A stretch of DNA of 64,000 nt from Oceanihabitans sediminis. GTDB taxonomy: Bacteria; Bacteroidota; Bacteroidia; Flavobacteriales; Flavobacteriaceae. Location: contig NZ_QPIG01000005.1 of the NCBI RefSeq assembly GCF_003337215.1, positions 180,468 to 244,467 of the forward strand, given 5' to 3'. The translations under genes were made by a program, and so were the position numbers. The number at the start of each line of letters is the position of its first letter. The stretch's first letter is position 1. This document shows, one piece after another, positions 47,820-56,543 of the stretch. The notes under the pieces are model-generated. The model saw nothing but the letters and a program-made list of their open reading frames with translations, did not search any database and was not told where the DNA came from.

Positions 47820-48629
47820 CTAGCTATTACTTTTCTTTTCGGCCTTTATAGAATAAACCATTGGGATTTTATTTTTCAAATGTTTTATCCTATACTTTTT
47901 TGGTGCAAATTCTATAGTTTCTTTAAAGCAGTCATAAGGAGAATAATCATATTCTATAAAAGCTTTTATCTCTAGTCCGTTTTTAATTAAACTACGCATT
48001 ACTTCGCTCAAACTGTGATTCCACATTACATATTCTTGAGTAATATCGGCACTCTTATCAGCATATGTGCCGCTTTCAGATTCCACAATAGCCCCTGAGT
48101 TAAAGTATCTATACTTGATCTTTTTAAAATTATCATCAAACATCCATACCACTGGATGAAATTCTACAAATATAAATTGCCCCGTAGGTTTTAAAAACTT
48201 AGATACAATTTTTGCCCATTTGTCAAGATCTGGCAACCAACCAATAGTGCCATAGCTAGTAAATACAAAGTCAAATTGTTTGTTTAAATACTTTGGTAAA
48301 TCATATATGTCACAACAAATAAAACTTGCTGCTGCATGAGTGTTTATGGCAAGCTCTTTTGCGCTATCGATGGCTTTATCAGAGAAATCAACACCCGTTG
48401 CCTCTGCACCAAGCCGGCTTAAAGAAATGGTATCCTGCCCAAAATGACACTGTAAATGTAAAATCGTTTTGCCTTTTAGATCTCCTAGAAGGTCTAACTC
48501 TATAGTATTTAAGGAGCTTTTCCCTTTCACAAAATTATCTAGGTCATAAAACGCTGATTTTAAATGCGTATCGGTTTTGCTATTCCATGATTGCCTATTA
48601 ATTTCAATATAATTCTTCTCTTTGTCCAT
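47820..48629 (-). CDS. Class I SAM-dependent methyltransferase
   Basis: I take the ATG at 48629 (MDKEKNYIEINRQSWN). The protein has about 269 residues. The SAM-binding motif is LHLQCHFGQDTISLSRLGA, then GVDFSDKAI, and the later catalytic region contains EFHPVVWMFDD. This build is like methyltransferases that act on small molecules. Alone between two spacers; function unknown. Confidence 0.82.
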   Translation of the reverse strand: MDKEKNYIEINRQSWNSKTDTHLKSAFYDLDNFVKGKSSLNTIELDLLGDLKGKTILHLQCHFGQDTISLSRLGAEATGVDFSDKAIDSAKELAINTHAAASFICCDIYDLPKYLNKQFDFVFTSYGTIGWLPDLDKWAKIVSKFLKPTGQFIFVEFHPVVWMFDDNFKKIKYRYFNSGAIVESESGTYADKSADITQEYVMWNHSLSEVMRSLIKNGLEIKAFIEYDYSPYDCFKETIEFAPKKYRIKHLKNKIPMVYSIKAEKKSNS

Positions 48630-48804
48630 TTTTATGCTTGTTTCAAAATACAATAAAGTAAATATCTAAGCACTTGAAATATTGCTTATAACTTTACACA
48701 TGTAATTTAGTAAAATAATAACTATAGTAGCATTACTAAATCATCTACTATTAGAACTGCGTTTTATTTATTTTACAAACTAGCATTTTATTTACAACTA
48801 GTTT

Positions 48805-49317
48805 TTATTTAGAATAAGCACCTGAAGAATAGGTTAGCTCATAACTATGCGTATAGATTTCAAATACAATTCCAAATGGATCTTCTACATAGCACATTTT
48901 AAAAGGCTTGTCTTTTGGGTAGTACTCCCTAATTGGCATTCTTTGTTTACCTCCATAAGCCACAATTTTATCAATCAGTTCTTCAATATTTGGATCTTGT
49001 ACACAAAAATGAAAAAGACCTGTATGAAAAGGATTAAATTCGGGAGCTTCCTTAATACCATTCGGAAATGAAAATAATTCTATTCCAATACCATCAGAAG
49101 TTGCTAAATGAGCAATTTCAAAGCTGGTCCAATCGTTACCAAAAACGTCCATGCACATTTTACCAATAGCTGTTTCCTTTTCCTTTTTAACTATAGAAGG
49201 CTCCATAATAATATACCAGCCCATTACTTCTGAATAAAATTTTACGGCTTCTTTTATATCTGGAACGGTTATACCGATATGAGAAAATGATTTTGGATAA
49301 TTTTTATTTGTTGTCAT
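48805..49317 (-). CDS. VOC family glyoxalase-like protein
   Basis: A 170-residue vicinal-oxygen-chelate protein (SHIGITVPDIKEAVKFYSEVMGW, HTGLFHFCVQDP, CYVEDPFGIVFEIYTHSYE). Likely metal-dependent lyase or dioxygenase. It is divergent from an HxlR regulator (122-bp spacer), the common arrangement in which the regulator controls the enzyme. Confidence 0.82.
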   Translation of the reverse strand: MTTNKNYPKSFSHIGITVPDIKEAVKFYSEVMGWYIIMEPSIVKKEKETAIGKMCMDVFGNDWTSFEIAHLATSDGIGIELFSFPNGIKEAPEFNPFHTGLFHFCVQDPNIEELIDKIVAYGGKQRMPIREYYPKDKPFKMCYVEDPFGIVFEIYTHSYELTYSSGAYSK

Positions 49318-49346
49318 TACTTATATTTTAGACTGCAAAATTAACT

Positions 49347-49354
49347 TATATTTG
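49347..49354 (+). promoter_or_regulatory. Candidate -7 element for the HxlR gene
   Basis: TATATTTG fits TAnnTTTG and lies about 85 bp upstream of the HxlR start in the divergent spacer with the VOC gene. It overlaps the probable regulator-binding region. Confidence 0.35.
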
Positions 49355-49438
49355 CCTCATCAGCAATAACTTACCAAAAAGTAGCATAGTTACCCAAACG
49401 AGTATAATACTGATAAACAACTATATAAAATTTGAATT

Positions 49439-49753
49439 TTGAATAAAGATAATAGCTGCCCCTTGAATTACACAATGAATTTAATAGGGACAAAATGGAA
49501 ACCTTTAGTACTATTTCATTTATTAGAGGGAAGTTTACGTTCCGGAATATTACAAAAGAAAATACCAGGAATATCCAACAAAATGTTTACGCAAACAGTA
49601 AGAGATTTAGAAAAAGATGGACTTATTACCAGAAAGGTATTTCCTGTGGTACCGCCTAAAGTAGAATACAGGCTAACGACTAGAGGTAAATCACTTGAAA
49701 ATATTTTAAGAAGTTTAGATAATTGGGGGTTAAAAGATGATCAAAATGAATAA
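49439..49753 (+). CDS. HxlR family transcriptional regulator
   Basis: A 104-residue winged-helix protein with the HxlR pattern: CPLNYTMNLIGTKWKPLVLFHLL, then GISNKMFTQTVRDLEKDGLI and VEYRLTTRGKSL. The start must be the TTG at 49439 to include the conserved N-terminal Cys; the first ATG (49475) would delete it. It is divergent from the VOC gene and probably controls it. The N-terminal Cys is often a redox or thiol sensor in this family. Confidence 0.82.
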   Translation: MNKDNSCPLNYTMNLIGTKWKPLVLFHLLEGSLRSGILQKKIPGISNKMFTQTVRDLEKDGLITRKVFPVVPPKVEYRLTTRGKSLENILRSLDNWGLKDDQNE

Positions 49754-50027
49754 AACCCACCGCTTTTAAACTTGCTATCTATATCCCTAAGATTACTATT
49801 TGGTAAAGCACAAAATATAGCAAACACATTACTTAAAGGGAATCCGATAAGATTTTACTAAGTAGGTCTAATAAAAACAATGAATTAAAAGCCAAAATGA
49901 CTGGGGTATTAACCCAAATCAATATGGCTTTTATTTACAATATTAGCAATGGCAATAAATTTCTTGCATTATAATATTTTTGTTTACCCCTGCTTACATT
50001 TTATTAAATTTGGAACAAATACTTTTT

Positions 50028-50570
50028 TTAGTTTTCTACTAAAGGAAAATCTACATCTACTTTTGTCAAGGCTTGCGCATAGTTCGTAAACGTAATAGCG
50101 ATTACAACAGCGATAAAGTCCATTAGTGCTTTTGCGTCATATCCAAGTTCAAAAAATGATTCTCTAATTTCGTCATCAACATGACCTGCTTTCTGAGCAA
50201 CTTGTTTTGCCAAAGCAGTAAGTACTTTTAATTTTGGATCAGCAATGGTGGCATTTCTAAGCTCCGCCGCCTCAGCATCAGAAAATCCGTTCATTTTGGC
50301 AATAGCTGTATGTGCAGATTTACAATAGATACAGTTATTCGCTTGAGATACAGCAAGTTTAATAGCCTCTATTTCCTTATTAGAAAAAGTCACCTTCCCC
50401 GCATTTCCTGAAAATGTTAAGAAGTTTTCTAATGCATTACTAGAATAACCAATAGTAGCATATAAGTTAGGAACCATTCCCAATTGAGATTGTAACTGAT
50501 TGAAAAGCACTTGGCTTTTTTCATTCACATCACTTTTTGTTGGTACTGAAATTTTTGTTACATTTTTCAT
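50028..50570 (-). CDS. Carboxymuconolactone decarboxylase / AhpD-like protein
   Basis: A 180-residue CMD/AhpD-type protein. The active-site motif is CIYCKSAHTAIAKMNGF (CxxC...H) in an all-helical fold. Such proteins act as peroxidase or decarboxylase. It is preceded on the same strand by an AraC gene, which probably controls it. Cytoplasmic. Confidence 0.85.
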   Translation of the reverse strand: MKNVTKISVPTKSDVNEKSQVLFNQLQSQLGMVPNLYATIGYSSNALENFLTFSGNAGKVTFSNKEIEAIKLAVSQANNCIYCKSAHTAIAKMNGFSDAEAAELRNATIADPKLKVLTALAKQVAQKAGHVDDEIRESFFELGYDAKALMDFIAVVIAITFTNYAQALTKVDVDFPLVEN

Positions 50571-50609
50571 GATATACTGTTTTAATTGATTTACAAATTA
50601 TTTACAGTG

Positions 50610-50617
50610 CAAATGTA
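50610..50617 (-). promoter_or_regulatory. Candidate -7 element for the AhpD-like gene
   Basis: On the minus strand it reads TACATTTG, fitting TAnnTTTG, 40 bp upstream of the AhpD-like start. Confidence 0.4.
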
Positions 50618-50652
50618 AACCAGGACAAGAGTTGGGAGATAATCAAAACTAC

Positions 50653-51492
50653 CTACTTAGTTGGCAATACTTCCCTATTACGAAATTTCTGAGGAGAAAC
50701 CCCTTCTTGTTTACTAAAAAACCGACTAAAGGCTTGAACGTCTGAAAAACCTAATTCGAAACCTATTTCTGAAATAGTTTTGTCGGTATATGTTAGTAGC
50801 CTCTTGGCTTCCAACATTATCCGATTCTGAATGAATTGTTGAGGTGTTGTATCTCCGTACTTTTTAAATAAGTTGGAGAGTGTTTTTGGAGATTTAAATA
50901 ATAACTGTGCATATTCTTTTACAGTATGCTTCGTTTTAAAGTGCTGTTCTACCAAATAATTGTATTCTCTGATGATATCAATACTTTGCGTCCTAAGTTT
51001 AGATACTAGATGTTGATCTTTGTATAGACGAGTACATAAGATAAGCAGTCGTTTTAACATCATCTGCAACATTTCTAATTGCAAATTATCTCTGGACTCC
51101 ATCTCGATATATAGCATCTTAAACAGAGTTGTTAAGATATCAATGTGCTTTTCGTCAAGTTTTATAATAGGTACAGTCGATGCTCCGTAATATAAAATAC
51201 CCTTACAACCTACCTCACTATCATGATCCACAACGCAGTAAAAGGATCTATTCCAACGAATTAAAATAGCATCTAAGATTGCTTCTACCTTAATGGTATG
51301 AAATTCAGTAAGACTTATAATTTCATTTGCATTAAAAACATAATCAACTGCATCGATATTTATTTTATTGCCATCTTCCTTAAACCATACCATGCACAAT
51401 GCACTTTTCTTTGATTCATTCAATAGCTTGGCATTTGTTTTGTCAATGCTAACAATCTCTATGTACTCATTATTCTGACCAGTAAATTTCAA
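50653..51492 (-). CDS. AraC family transcriptional regulator
   Basis: A 279-residue regulator. The N-terminal sensor half is followed by the AraC domain (about 180-279): TVKEYAQLLFKSPKTLSNLFKKYG, ETPQQFIQNR-like, and GFSDVQAFSRFFSKQEGVSPQKFRN. It lies upstream of the AhpD-like gene (82-bp gap) and probably regulates it. Confidence 0.85.
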   Translation of the reverse strand: MKFTGQNNEYIEIVSIDKTNAKLLNESKKSALCMVWFKEDGNKINIDAVDYVFNANEIISLTEFHTIKVEAILDAILIRWNRSFYCVVDHDSEVGCKGILYYGASTVPIIKLDEKHIDILTTLFKMLYIEMESRDNLQLEMLQMMLKRLLILCTRLYKDQHLVSKLRTQSIDIIREYNYLVEQHFKTKHTVKEYAQLLFKSPKTLSNLFKKYGDTTPQQFIQNRIMLEAKRLLTYTDKTISEIGFELGFSDVQAFSRFFSKQEGVSPQKFRNREVLPTK

Positions 51493-51665
51493 AATTCTAT
51501 AATTTTATAAGAACTGTGGGCTCTGCACTTCCGTTTCTATCTATTAAAAAAATAAGCTAAGCAAATCTAAAAGTATTTTCAACCAATCTCAAAAATAGCA
51601 ATAGCTCATATACATCTTATTCAATTCGTTTTATATTTATTTTAAACTAATTTCGTAATTACACA

Positions 51666-51968
51666 TTAAAACCCCCGTATTTTATTGCTCAATTTTTCCA
51701 TTTTAAAAGATAATTCAACCAAATCGGTAAGTAGCATATGCACAGCATCCTCACTTAAAACTCCTCGTTTAAGGTCTTGTGGGACCTCCCCCCTCTTCTC
51801 CGCCATAACATCTTTCATATATTGCGATTCATAATATTTCTTTAACGTCTCTAAATCTTTTAAAGAGTCTGTAAGTTCATTCATTGCTTTATCAGATTTT
51901 TCAACTACTACTGTAAGTTCGTCTAAAATGGTTTCCATTTTTGTAATTCGGTCTATTATATTCTTCAT
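51666..51968 (-). CDS. DUF4298 family protein
   Basis: Taking the ATG at 51968 gives about 100 residues (MKNIIDRITKMETILDEL). A long coiled-coil is followed by the family motif LKKYYESQYMKDVMAEKRGE and PQDLKRGVLSED. This is DUF4298, of unknown function. It is the last ordinary chromosomal gene before the cassette-type region. Confidence 0.82.
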   Translation of the reverse strand: MKNIIDRITKMETILDELTVVVEKSDKAMNELTDSLKDLETLKKYYESQYMKDVMAEKRGEVPQDLKRGVLSEDAVHMLLTDLVELSFKMEKLSNKIRGF

Positions 51969-52071
51969 ACGTAGATATTTGTGATTTTCATTTTGCAAAT
52001 CTAAAATTTAGATTGGCTTTACTTTGTTAATAAATTGAACAATGTTTTGTGTAAGGTTTGCTTTGCCAGAT

Positions 52072-52202
52072 TGTGGTACCCGTGTGTGGCGTGTTTAAGC
52101 ACCTAATTTAGAAAACAAAAACGTGCCAGAGAAAATTCCGAAGGAATTTTCCAAATAAGCACTTGCCAAAGCAATTAATTATAGATGTTATGCCTGTTGC
52201 AC
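52072..52202. repeat. attC-like cassette-boundary palindrome A
   Basis: Shares its left-centre with site J (GCGTGTTTAAGCACCTAATTTAG) and has a central hairpin GAAAATTCC/GGAATTTTC. The right end is GCAATTAATTATA...GTTGCAC. The outer arms are less perfect than in other sites. It marks the left edge of the accessory region. Confidence 0.55.
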
Positions 52203-52329
52203 AACTCTGTTGATAAATTTACTACAAAGGCTATAAACGCGCAATATAAATTATTAACTTAATGATATGCAAGGAAAAAAGATATATCAGGGGTAGCTGT
52301 TTACAGAATTTTTATTGAGCGAACGTGTA

Positions 52330-52955
52330 CCAGACTCCTTGCTGTATATACAAAACAAAGCACCATGATTAAAAATAAATTACACGGTGAATCTGTTTTA
52401 GGAAACCCTAGTAAAGCAGTTGTAAGCTCTTTAAAACGTAGTTTGAAGCAAGTGCAAAAAGAAATAAAAATGCTGGAAGACAAACTTTTGATTTTAGTTA
52501 AACAAGAGCATCAAGAAGTATTAACCTGACTAAAAAGCATACCAGGTATTGGAAACAAAACAGCCCTAATGTTGGTGGTTCTAACAGATGGTTTTGAACG
52601 ATTTACAAGTGGTAGTGAATTGTGTAGTTATGCAGGATGGACTCCAGTAATAAAAAGAAGTGGTAGCAGTGTAACTGGCCGAAGTAAAATAAGTAAAATG
52701 GGGAACCAAAAACTTCGAAACTTATTATTTATGTGCAGTTTTAGTGCCTGTAAATACAATAAAGCTTGTAAGGATATTTATGAGCGATTAGTTGCTAAAG
52801 GAAAAAGTAAAAAATTAGCACTAATTGTAGTATGCAATAAGCTATTAAAACAAGCTTTTGCTATTGCTAAATCTGGACTAATATATGAGGATAGTTACAG
52901 AAGTTCTTTGGTGAAAAATTAATGCTTTTTTACTTGTTTTTTACCACAGTACTTT
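52330..52955 (+). mobile_element. 5'-truncated IS110-family element with broken transposase
   Basis: Matches the intact element at 56267-57548 from transposase codon 126 to its right end (TTTTTTACCACAGTACTTT). The left end and RuvC-like DEDD domain are missing. It also carries a CGA-to-TGA nonsense change at 52527-52529. The right end abuts GTTGTGCCCAG, the core of a cassette boundary, as in the intact copy. Confidence 0.85.
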
Positions 52956-52966
52956 GTTGTGCCCAG

Positions 52967-53920
52967 TTATTTTAAACGATAGATGGTTTTATTTTTTTCT
53001 CCAATTTTTTCAAATAAGCCTAATTCAGATCCTTTCTTTAAATCTCTACTTGCAGTTGCTGAAGAAATGTCTTTAAAAATATCCATATAGTCTTTTCTTG
53101 TAAATTCTGTTTTATTTAATGAAACATAATATTCTAATCTATCTTTTTCATTTAACGTCCGATTATTAAAATCTAATAATTGACTTATTGAAATGTCAAT
53201 TACGTTAAGCATATATTCAATAAACTTAGTTGACTTTCCAGATTTATCACTTTCAGCCAAAGCTTTGTAATATTTTTCCTGGTCATTACTGATTAAAGTT
53301 TCAAAAGGTAAAAACTCAAATATTGGATATTTTTCCATTAAAATTAAAGTTTGCCATAATCTTCCCATTCTTCCATTTCCATCCAAAAATGGATGTATAA
53401 ATTCCATTTCGTAATGAAAAACACAACTTTTAATTAATTCAATTTCATCAGACTTTTTCAAATATTCAAAAAGGTCTTTCATTAAGAATGGCACATTTTC
53501 AAATGGTGGTGCTAAATGCTCAACTTTAGAGCCTTTTACAATTCCGACACTTTGAGTTCTATATTTTCCAGAATTTTCGATTAAACCTTCCATTAAGTTC
53601 TGGTGTACTTTTAAAAAAGATTTTTCATTAGAAGGATTGTAATCTTCTAAATTTTCATAGATTTTGATTGCATTTAAAACTTCAATAACATCTTTTTTAG
53701 GTCCAATAACTCTTTTGTTTTCAAGAAGTGCAGTAATTTGTTCCTCTGTAAGCGTGTTTCCTTCTATTTTTAACGAAGAATGAATAGTTTTGATTCTATT
53801 CTGTTTTCTCAATTTAGGTGAAGGTCTGTTTAATAAATTAGCATTTACTTCTCCTATTTTCTCTGAAATAGAGGTTATTAATTTTAAAATAGAAGATGTT
53901 ATTTCGTAAGGTGGTTTCAT
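52967..53920 (-). CDS. Fic-domain protein (AMPylator family)
   Basis: Taking the ATG at 53920 (MKPPYEITSSILKLITSISE) gives about 317 residues. The N-terminal inhibitory helix motif is SSLKIEGNT, (S/T)xxxE(G/N). The Fic core (about 95-240) has the catalytic HPFLDGNGRMGRL, followed by a winged-helix-like C-terminus. Fic enzymes transfer AMP from ATP to proteins; the inhibitory helix implies self-control. First minus-strand cassette gene, adjacent to the IS remnant. Confidence 0.9.
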   Translation of the reverse strand: MKPPYEITSSILKLITSISEKIGEVNANLLNRPSPKLRKQNRIKTIHSSLKIEGNTLTEEQITALLENKRVIGPKKDVIEVLNAIKIYENLEDYNPSNEKSFLKVHQNLMEGLIENSGKYRTQSVGIVKGSKVEHLAPPFENVPFLMKDLFEYLKKSDEIELIKSCVFHYEMEFIHPFLDGNGRMGRLWQTLILMEKYPIFEFLPFETLISNDQEKYYKALAESDKSGKSTKFIEYMLNVIDISISQLLDFNNRTLNEKDRLEYYVSLNKTEFTRKDYMDIFKDISSATASRDLKKGSELGLFEKIGEKNKTIYRLK

Positions 53921-53977
53921 TTTTTTGATACTATCATTTGATACTATCAAAGATACAATCATTTAATCTGAATTATG

Positions 53978-54694
53978 TTATGAAACGGATTTTTTTAATT
54001 GGGCACAACGTTGTTGTGCATAATTAGCATAGATTTTTTGACCAATTGATAATGTTTTATAGCCATTGCCATCATTAAAATTTACTTGAATACTTTGAAT
54101 AGTGTTAGAACTGTTACTTAACAATAAGTTTTGAGGTAAGACAACTCCAAAATTTCTTTTATTATAGGTGTTAACAGGAGAAGCAAAAGCAACAGTTTGT
54201 TTAGTTAGATATGGGTTTTGCCAAATACCATTTATATATTTGTCGTAATATTTGTTACCAATAACCTTTATTTTATTGGTATTTAAAGCATTTGGGTTTA
54301 ACGTTGAGTATTTGTAATATAATCCCGTAAGCACAATAGTACTTTTATCGGTTTGATTGTAATTTTGACGTTGCGTTACCCAATTGCTAGCAATATCTTC
54401 CAGTTTAGGAAAATATTGTGTGCTTGTGGTTACTTTACCCATAAATAGAGTTTTGTAAATATTACCTAAAACATTAGCATCTACATAAGTACTATCTGTT
54501 AATGTGCCATTGTAAGCAGGCATGTTGGTAAATTCCATAGCGTAATCCAATAAAATGGCATTAGGAACATTGTTTTTGTTTAAACCTTGAAAAATGGGAT
54601 TAATTTGATTTTTCCAATTGTTGTTAACTTCGGTTTGTGCATTTAGTAGCAGAGATATAAATGCAAAGCAAATAAAAAACGTAAATTTTTTCAT
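53978..54694 (-). CDS. Secreted protein, C-terminally truncated at a cassette core
   Basis: A 238-residue protein with a signal peptide (1-19, ending LLLNAQ), with NAILLDYAMEFTNMPAYNGT and GFGVVLPQ-type segments. It ends with QQRCAQLKKSVS, encoded by CAACAACGTTGTGCCCAA, which is the core of a cassette-boundary palindrome. It therefore looks like a gene whose 3' end was replaced by recombination there. Function unknown. Confidence 0.55.
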   Translation of the reverse strand: MKKFTFFICFAFISLLLNAQTEVNNNWKNQINPIFQGLNKNNVPNAILLDYAMEFTNMPAYNGTLTDSTYVDANVLGNIYKTLFMGKVTTSTQYFPKLEDIASNWVTQRQNYNQTDKSTIVLTGLYYKYSTLNPNALNTNKIKVIGNKYYDKYINGIWQNPYLTKQTVAFASPVNTYNKRNFGVVLPQNLLLSNSSNTIQSIQVNFNDGNGYKTLSIGQKIYANYAQQRCAQLKKSVS

Positions 54695-54748
54695 AATTTT
54701 GTAATTGATTTTTTGTTAGACATGATTTTTTGTGTTTAGCATTATAAT

Positions 54749-54780
54749 AACCGTTTTGTTCCAGCAAAACGGTTTTTTTG
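54749..54780 (+). terminator. Strong hairpin terminator
   Basis: AACCGTTTTG and CAAAACGGTT form a 10-bp perfect stem with a six-base loop, followed by seven Ts on the plus strand. The adjacent genes are on the minus strand, so it would block plus-strand read-through, or act weakly on the minus strand after the 54781-55323 gene. Confidence 0.7.
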
Positions 54781-55323
54781 TTATTGTGTAAATAAGGTGT
54801 CAAAACGACCTTCTCGTATTTCAACGGTTTCTCCAGTAACAGGGTGCTCAATATCAAACCAGAATGTACCAGAAACGATATTGTTTGTAAAATCTAATTT
54901 GGTTATTGTAAGTTCTCCAGTGAATTGGGAGTTTGTAGAAGAAGATTCACTATTGTTTATTGAAAATGTGAAGAAAGCCACTCCAGAAGCATTACCATCT
55001 GTTGATTCTAATAATTGTAATGTTTCTTCTTGACTAATTGTTTTATGAACAGTTCCTAATGAAATACTCCAAGGTAAATTAGAATTTTTGTAATCTTGAT
55101 CTTCTCCACTTATTGAAAAATAATATTCTCCTCCTGTGAATTGGTAAAAACAGTTAAAATATCCATCACTGGTATCTATAAAATTTTGTCCATTTACTTT
55201 ACAAGCAAATGTGCCTGCACCTGTTTGGGTTGCAAGTGGTAGGGTTTCTGTATTGTTATCATCGTCTTTATTACAACAACTTAATGTTAGTGTAATTGTT
55301 AAAAGTAAGAGTAGTTTTTTCAT
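54781..55323 (-). CDS. DUF6252-like lipoprotein
   Basis: A 180-residue lipoprotein (leader ends TLTLSCCNKDDDNN, lipobox Cys). The mature part has ATQTGAGTFACKVNGQNF and a C-terminal GTFWFDIEHPVTGETVEIREGRF, a pattern I associate with DUF6252. Likely surface or periplasmic lipoprotein; role unknown. Followed by a cassette boundary upstream (55411-55546). Confidence 0.65.
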   Translation of the reverse strand: MKKLLLLLTITLTLSCCNKDDDNNTETLPLATQTGAGTFACKVNGQNFIDTSDGYFNCFYQFTGGEYYFSISGEDQDYKNSNLPWSISLGTVHKTISQEETLQLLESTDGNASGVAFFTFSINNSESSSTNSQFTGELTITKLDFTNNIVSGTFWFDIEHPVTGETVEIREGRFDTLFTQ

Positions 55324-55410
55324 GATTTTGTTTTTTTATAAAGATATAATTTTCAGTTGTAAGGTTTGCTTTCTTCTTTTCATTCAGCCGTAAACTTGCT
55401 CACGCCTTGT

Positions 55411-55546
55411 GCCTAACGGTTTCGTATAACCGTCAGTTACGGGTTAAATTAGCGTTTATTTTCGGTTTGGCACAGACGTTAGCAATTCCGAGTGGATTCG
55501 GACGTAGTCGAATCCGCCGTAATTGCGGTTATACATTGTTGTGAGC
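55411..55546. repeat. attC-like cassette-boundary palindrome E
   Basis: Starts GCCTAACGG...GTATAACCG and ends CGGTTATAC...GTTGTGAGC; arms TATAACCG/CGGTTATA pair. A central hairpin is GGATTCG/CGAATCC. GCCTAAC fits the attC R'' form RYYYAAC exactly. The stop codon of the next gene lies inside it. Confidence 0.7.
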
Positions 55547-56116
55547 TGGCTTTTTATTACCACTTTTTATTTTTTCAGTTATTGCTTTTTGATTTATAAT
55601 AAGTTGTAATCCAAACATAATAATCAGTTGCCATAAATTTATTATGTTGAAAAAATTCTTCACGTCCTGTTCACTGTGTATGAAACTAATCAAAACAAAT
55701 ACTAATGTTGTGATTGACATTATCCAATAAGTCAATCTTGTTTTAGTGTTCTTGAAAAGTAATTTTTGAAGATGCATAGTTAAGTAAGGTGCTATGATGA
55801 AAACAGCAATACAAAAAGCTAAATCGGTATAAAACCATTCTCCGATTGTAATATCATTCGTAATTCCAATGAATTCAATTATTTTATAAAAAAGTCCATA
55901 TCCGAAATACCCTACAAAAAAAGCTAAATACGAATAAACAATTCCCAAAAAGAATCCAATAGGCAAGTGAAATCGGAATAAGTTATAATTCGACAGAGAC
56001 AATATTATACTGAAAATCAATGGATATAAGAATAAACTCGATTCAGTAAAGAACAGAATCGAAACTGATAAAAAGGGAGTCAAAATTATTTTTAATATCA
56101 GTTTAAGTGAATCCAT
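55529..56116 (-). CDS. Polytopic membrane protein, cassette gene
   Basis: A 195-residue protein with about six hydrophobic segments (ILTPFLSVSILFF, LIFSIILSLS, LGIVYSYLAFFVGYFG, LAFCIAVFIIAPYL, WIMSITTLVFVLISF, LWQLIIMFGLQLII). The last codons (PAHNNV then TAA) are encoded by the attC-like core GCTCACAACAATGTATAA, so the stop lies inside the boundary palindrome. No family recognised. Confidence 0.6.
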   Translation of the reverse strand: MDSLKLILKIILTPFLSVSILFFTESSLFLYPLIFSIILSLSNYNLFRFHLPIGFFLGIVYSYLAFFVGYFGYGLFYKIIEFIGITNDITIGEWFYTDLAFCIAVFIIAPYLTMHLQKLLFKNTKTRLTYWIMSITTLVFVLISFIHSEQDVKNFFNIINLWQLIIMFGLQLIINQKAITEKIKSGNKKPAHNNV

Positions 56117-56144
56117 TTATTCTTATACTGTTTTTTCAGCTTGC

Positions 56145-56266
56145 TCACAACGGTTTTGTGTATGGCTCGTTGCGGAAAATCAGCTATGATTTTCCGCTGT
56201 AACCGAAAGATAGCAAATTGCAATGAATTCCGATTAAGGAATTCAGCCGCAATGAGCTATACACGT
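56145..56266. repeat. attC-like palindrome F, left part, split by IS110
   Basis: Begins TCACAACGGTTTTGTGTATG and runs through two hairpins, CGGAAAATC/GATTTTCCG and GAATTCC/GGAATTC, to GAGCTATACACGT. Its right core, GTTGGCGGTAG, is on the other side of the inserted IS at 57549. Arms GTGTATGGCTCGTTGCGG and CCGCAATGAGCTATACAC pair. Confidence 0.72.
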
Positions 56267-56314
56267 CTTAAGTTAGCATTTTAATAAAAACACTAAATTA
56301 AGACCTATAAATAA

Positions 56315-56500
56315 GAAAGAACAAAGGAGAGGAATAAGGTTATTATACACGCAGAGACTTTGATCTCGTCAACATTGAAAATCCCCTCTCCTTTTTGTTC
56401 ATTTTTTTATATGTCTTTTAAAGGTATTCAAGAACCTCATTCTTCGGTTTCTACACAGATTTCGTACAGTTCTATGAGGCTTTTAGACCTCGCTTTTAAG
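56315..56500 (+). ncRNA. Candidate bridge RNA of IS110 lineage A, copy 1
   Basis: Stem AAAGGAGAGG (56323-56332) pairs with CCTCTCCTTT (56385-56394). In its loop, TATACACG (56344-56351) equals the 8 bases of left target 56258-56265. TCGTCAAC (56366-56373) pairs with right target GTTGGCGG (57549-57556) by six Watson-Crick and two G-U pairs. A second stem, CCTCAT (56435-56440) / ATGAGG (56474-56479), may be the donor loop. Ends are approximate. Confidence 0.6.
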
Positions 56501-56543
56501 TCGTTGAAACTCGCGTAGACGTCCTTTCAAAAATCATTTTATT

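Noticed and set aside
54749..54780. The AACCGTTTTG hairpin as another cassette-boundary site
   Set aside because: It looks similar to AACGGTTTTG but is a simple hairpin with a T-tract and lacks the long arms and GTT core.
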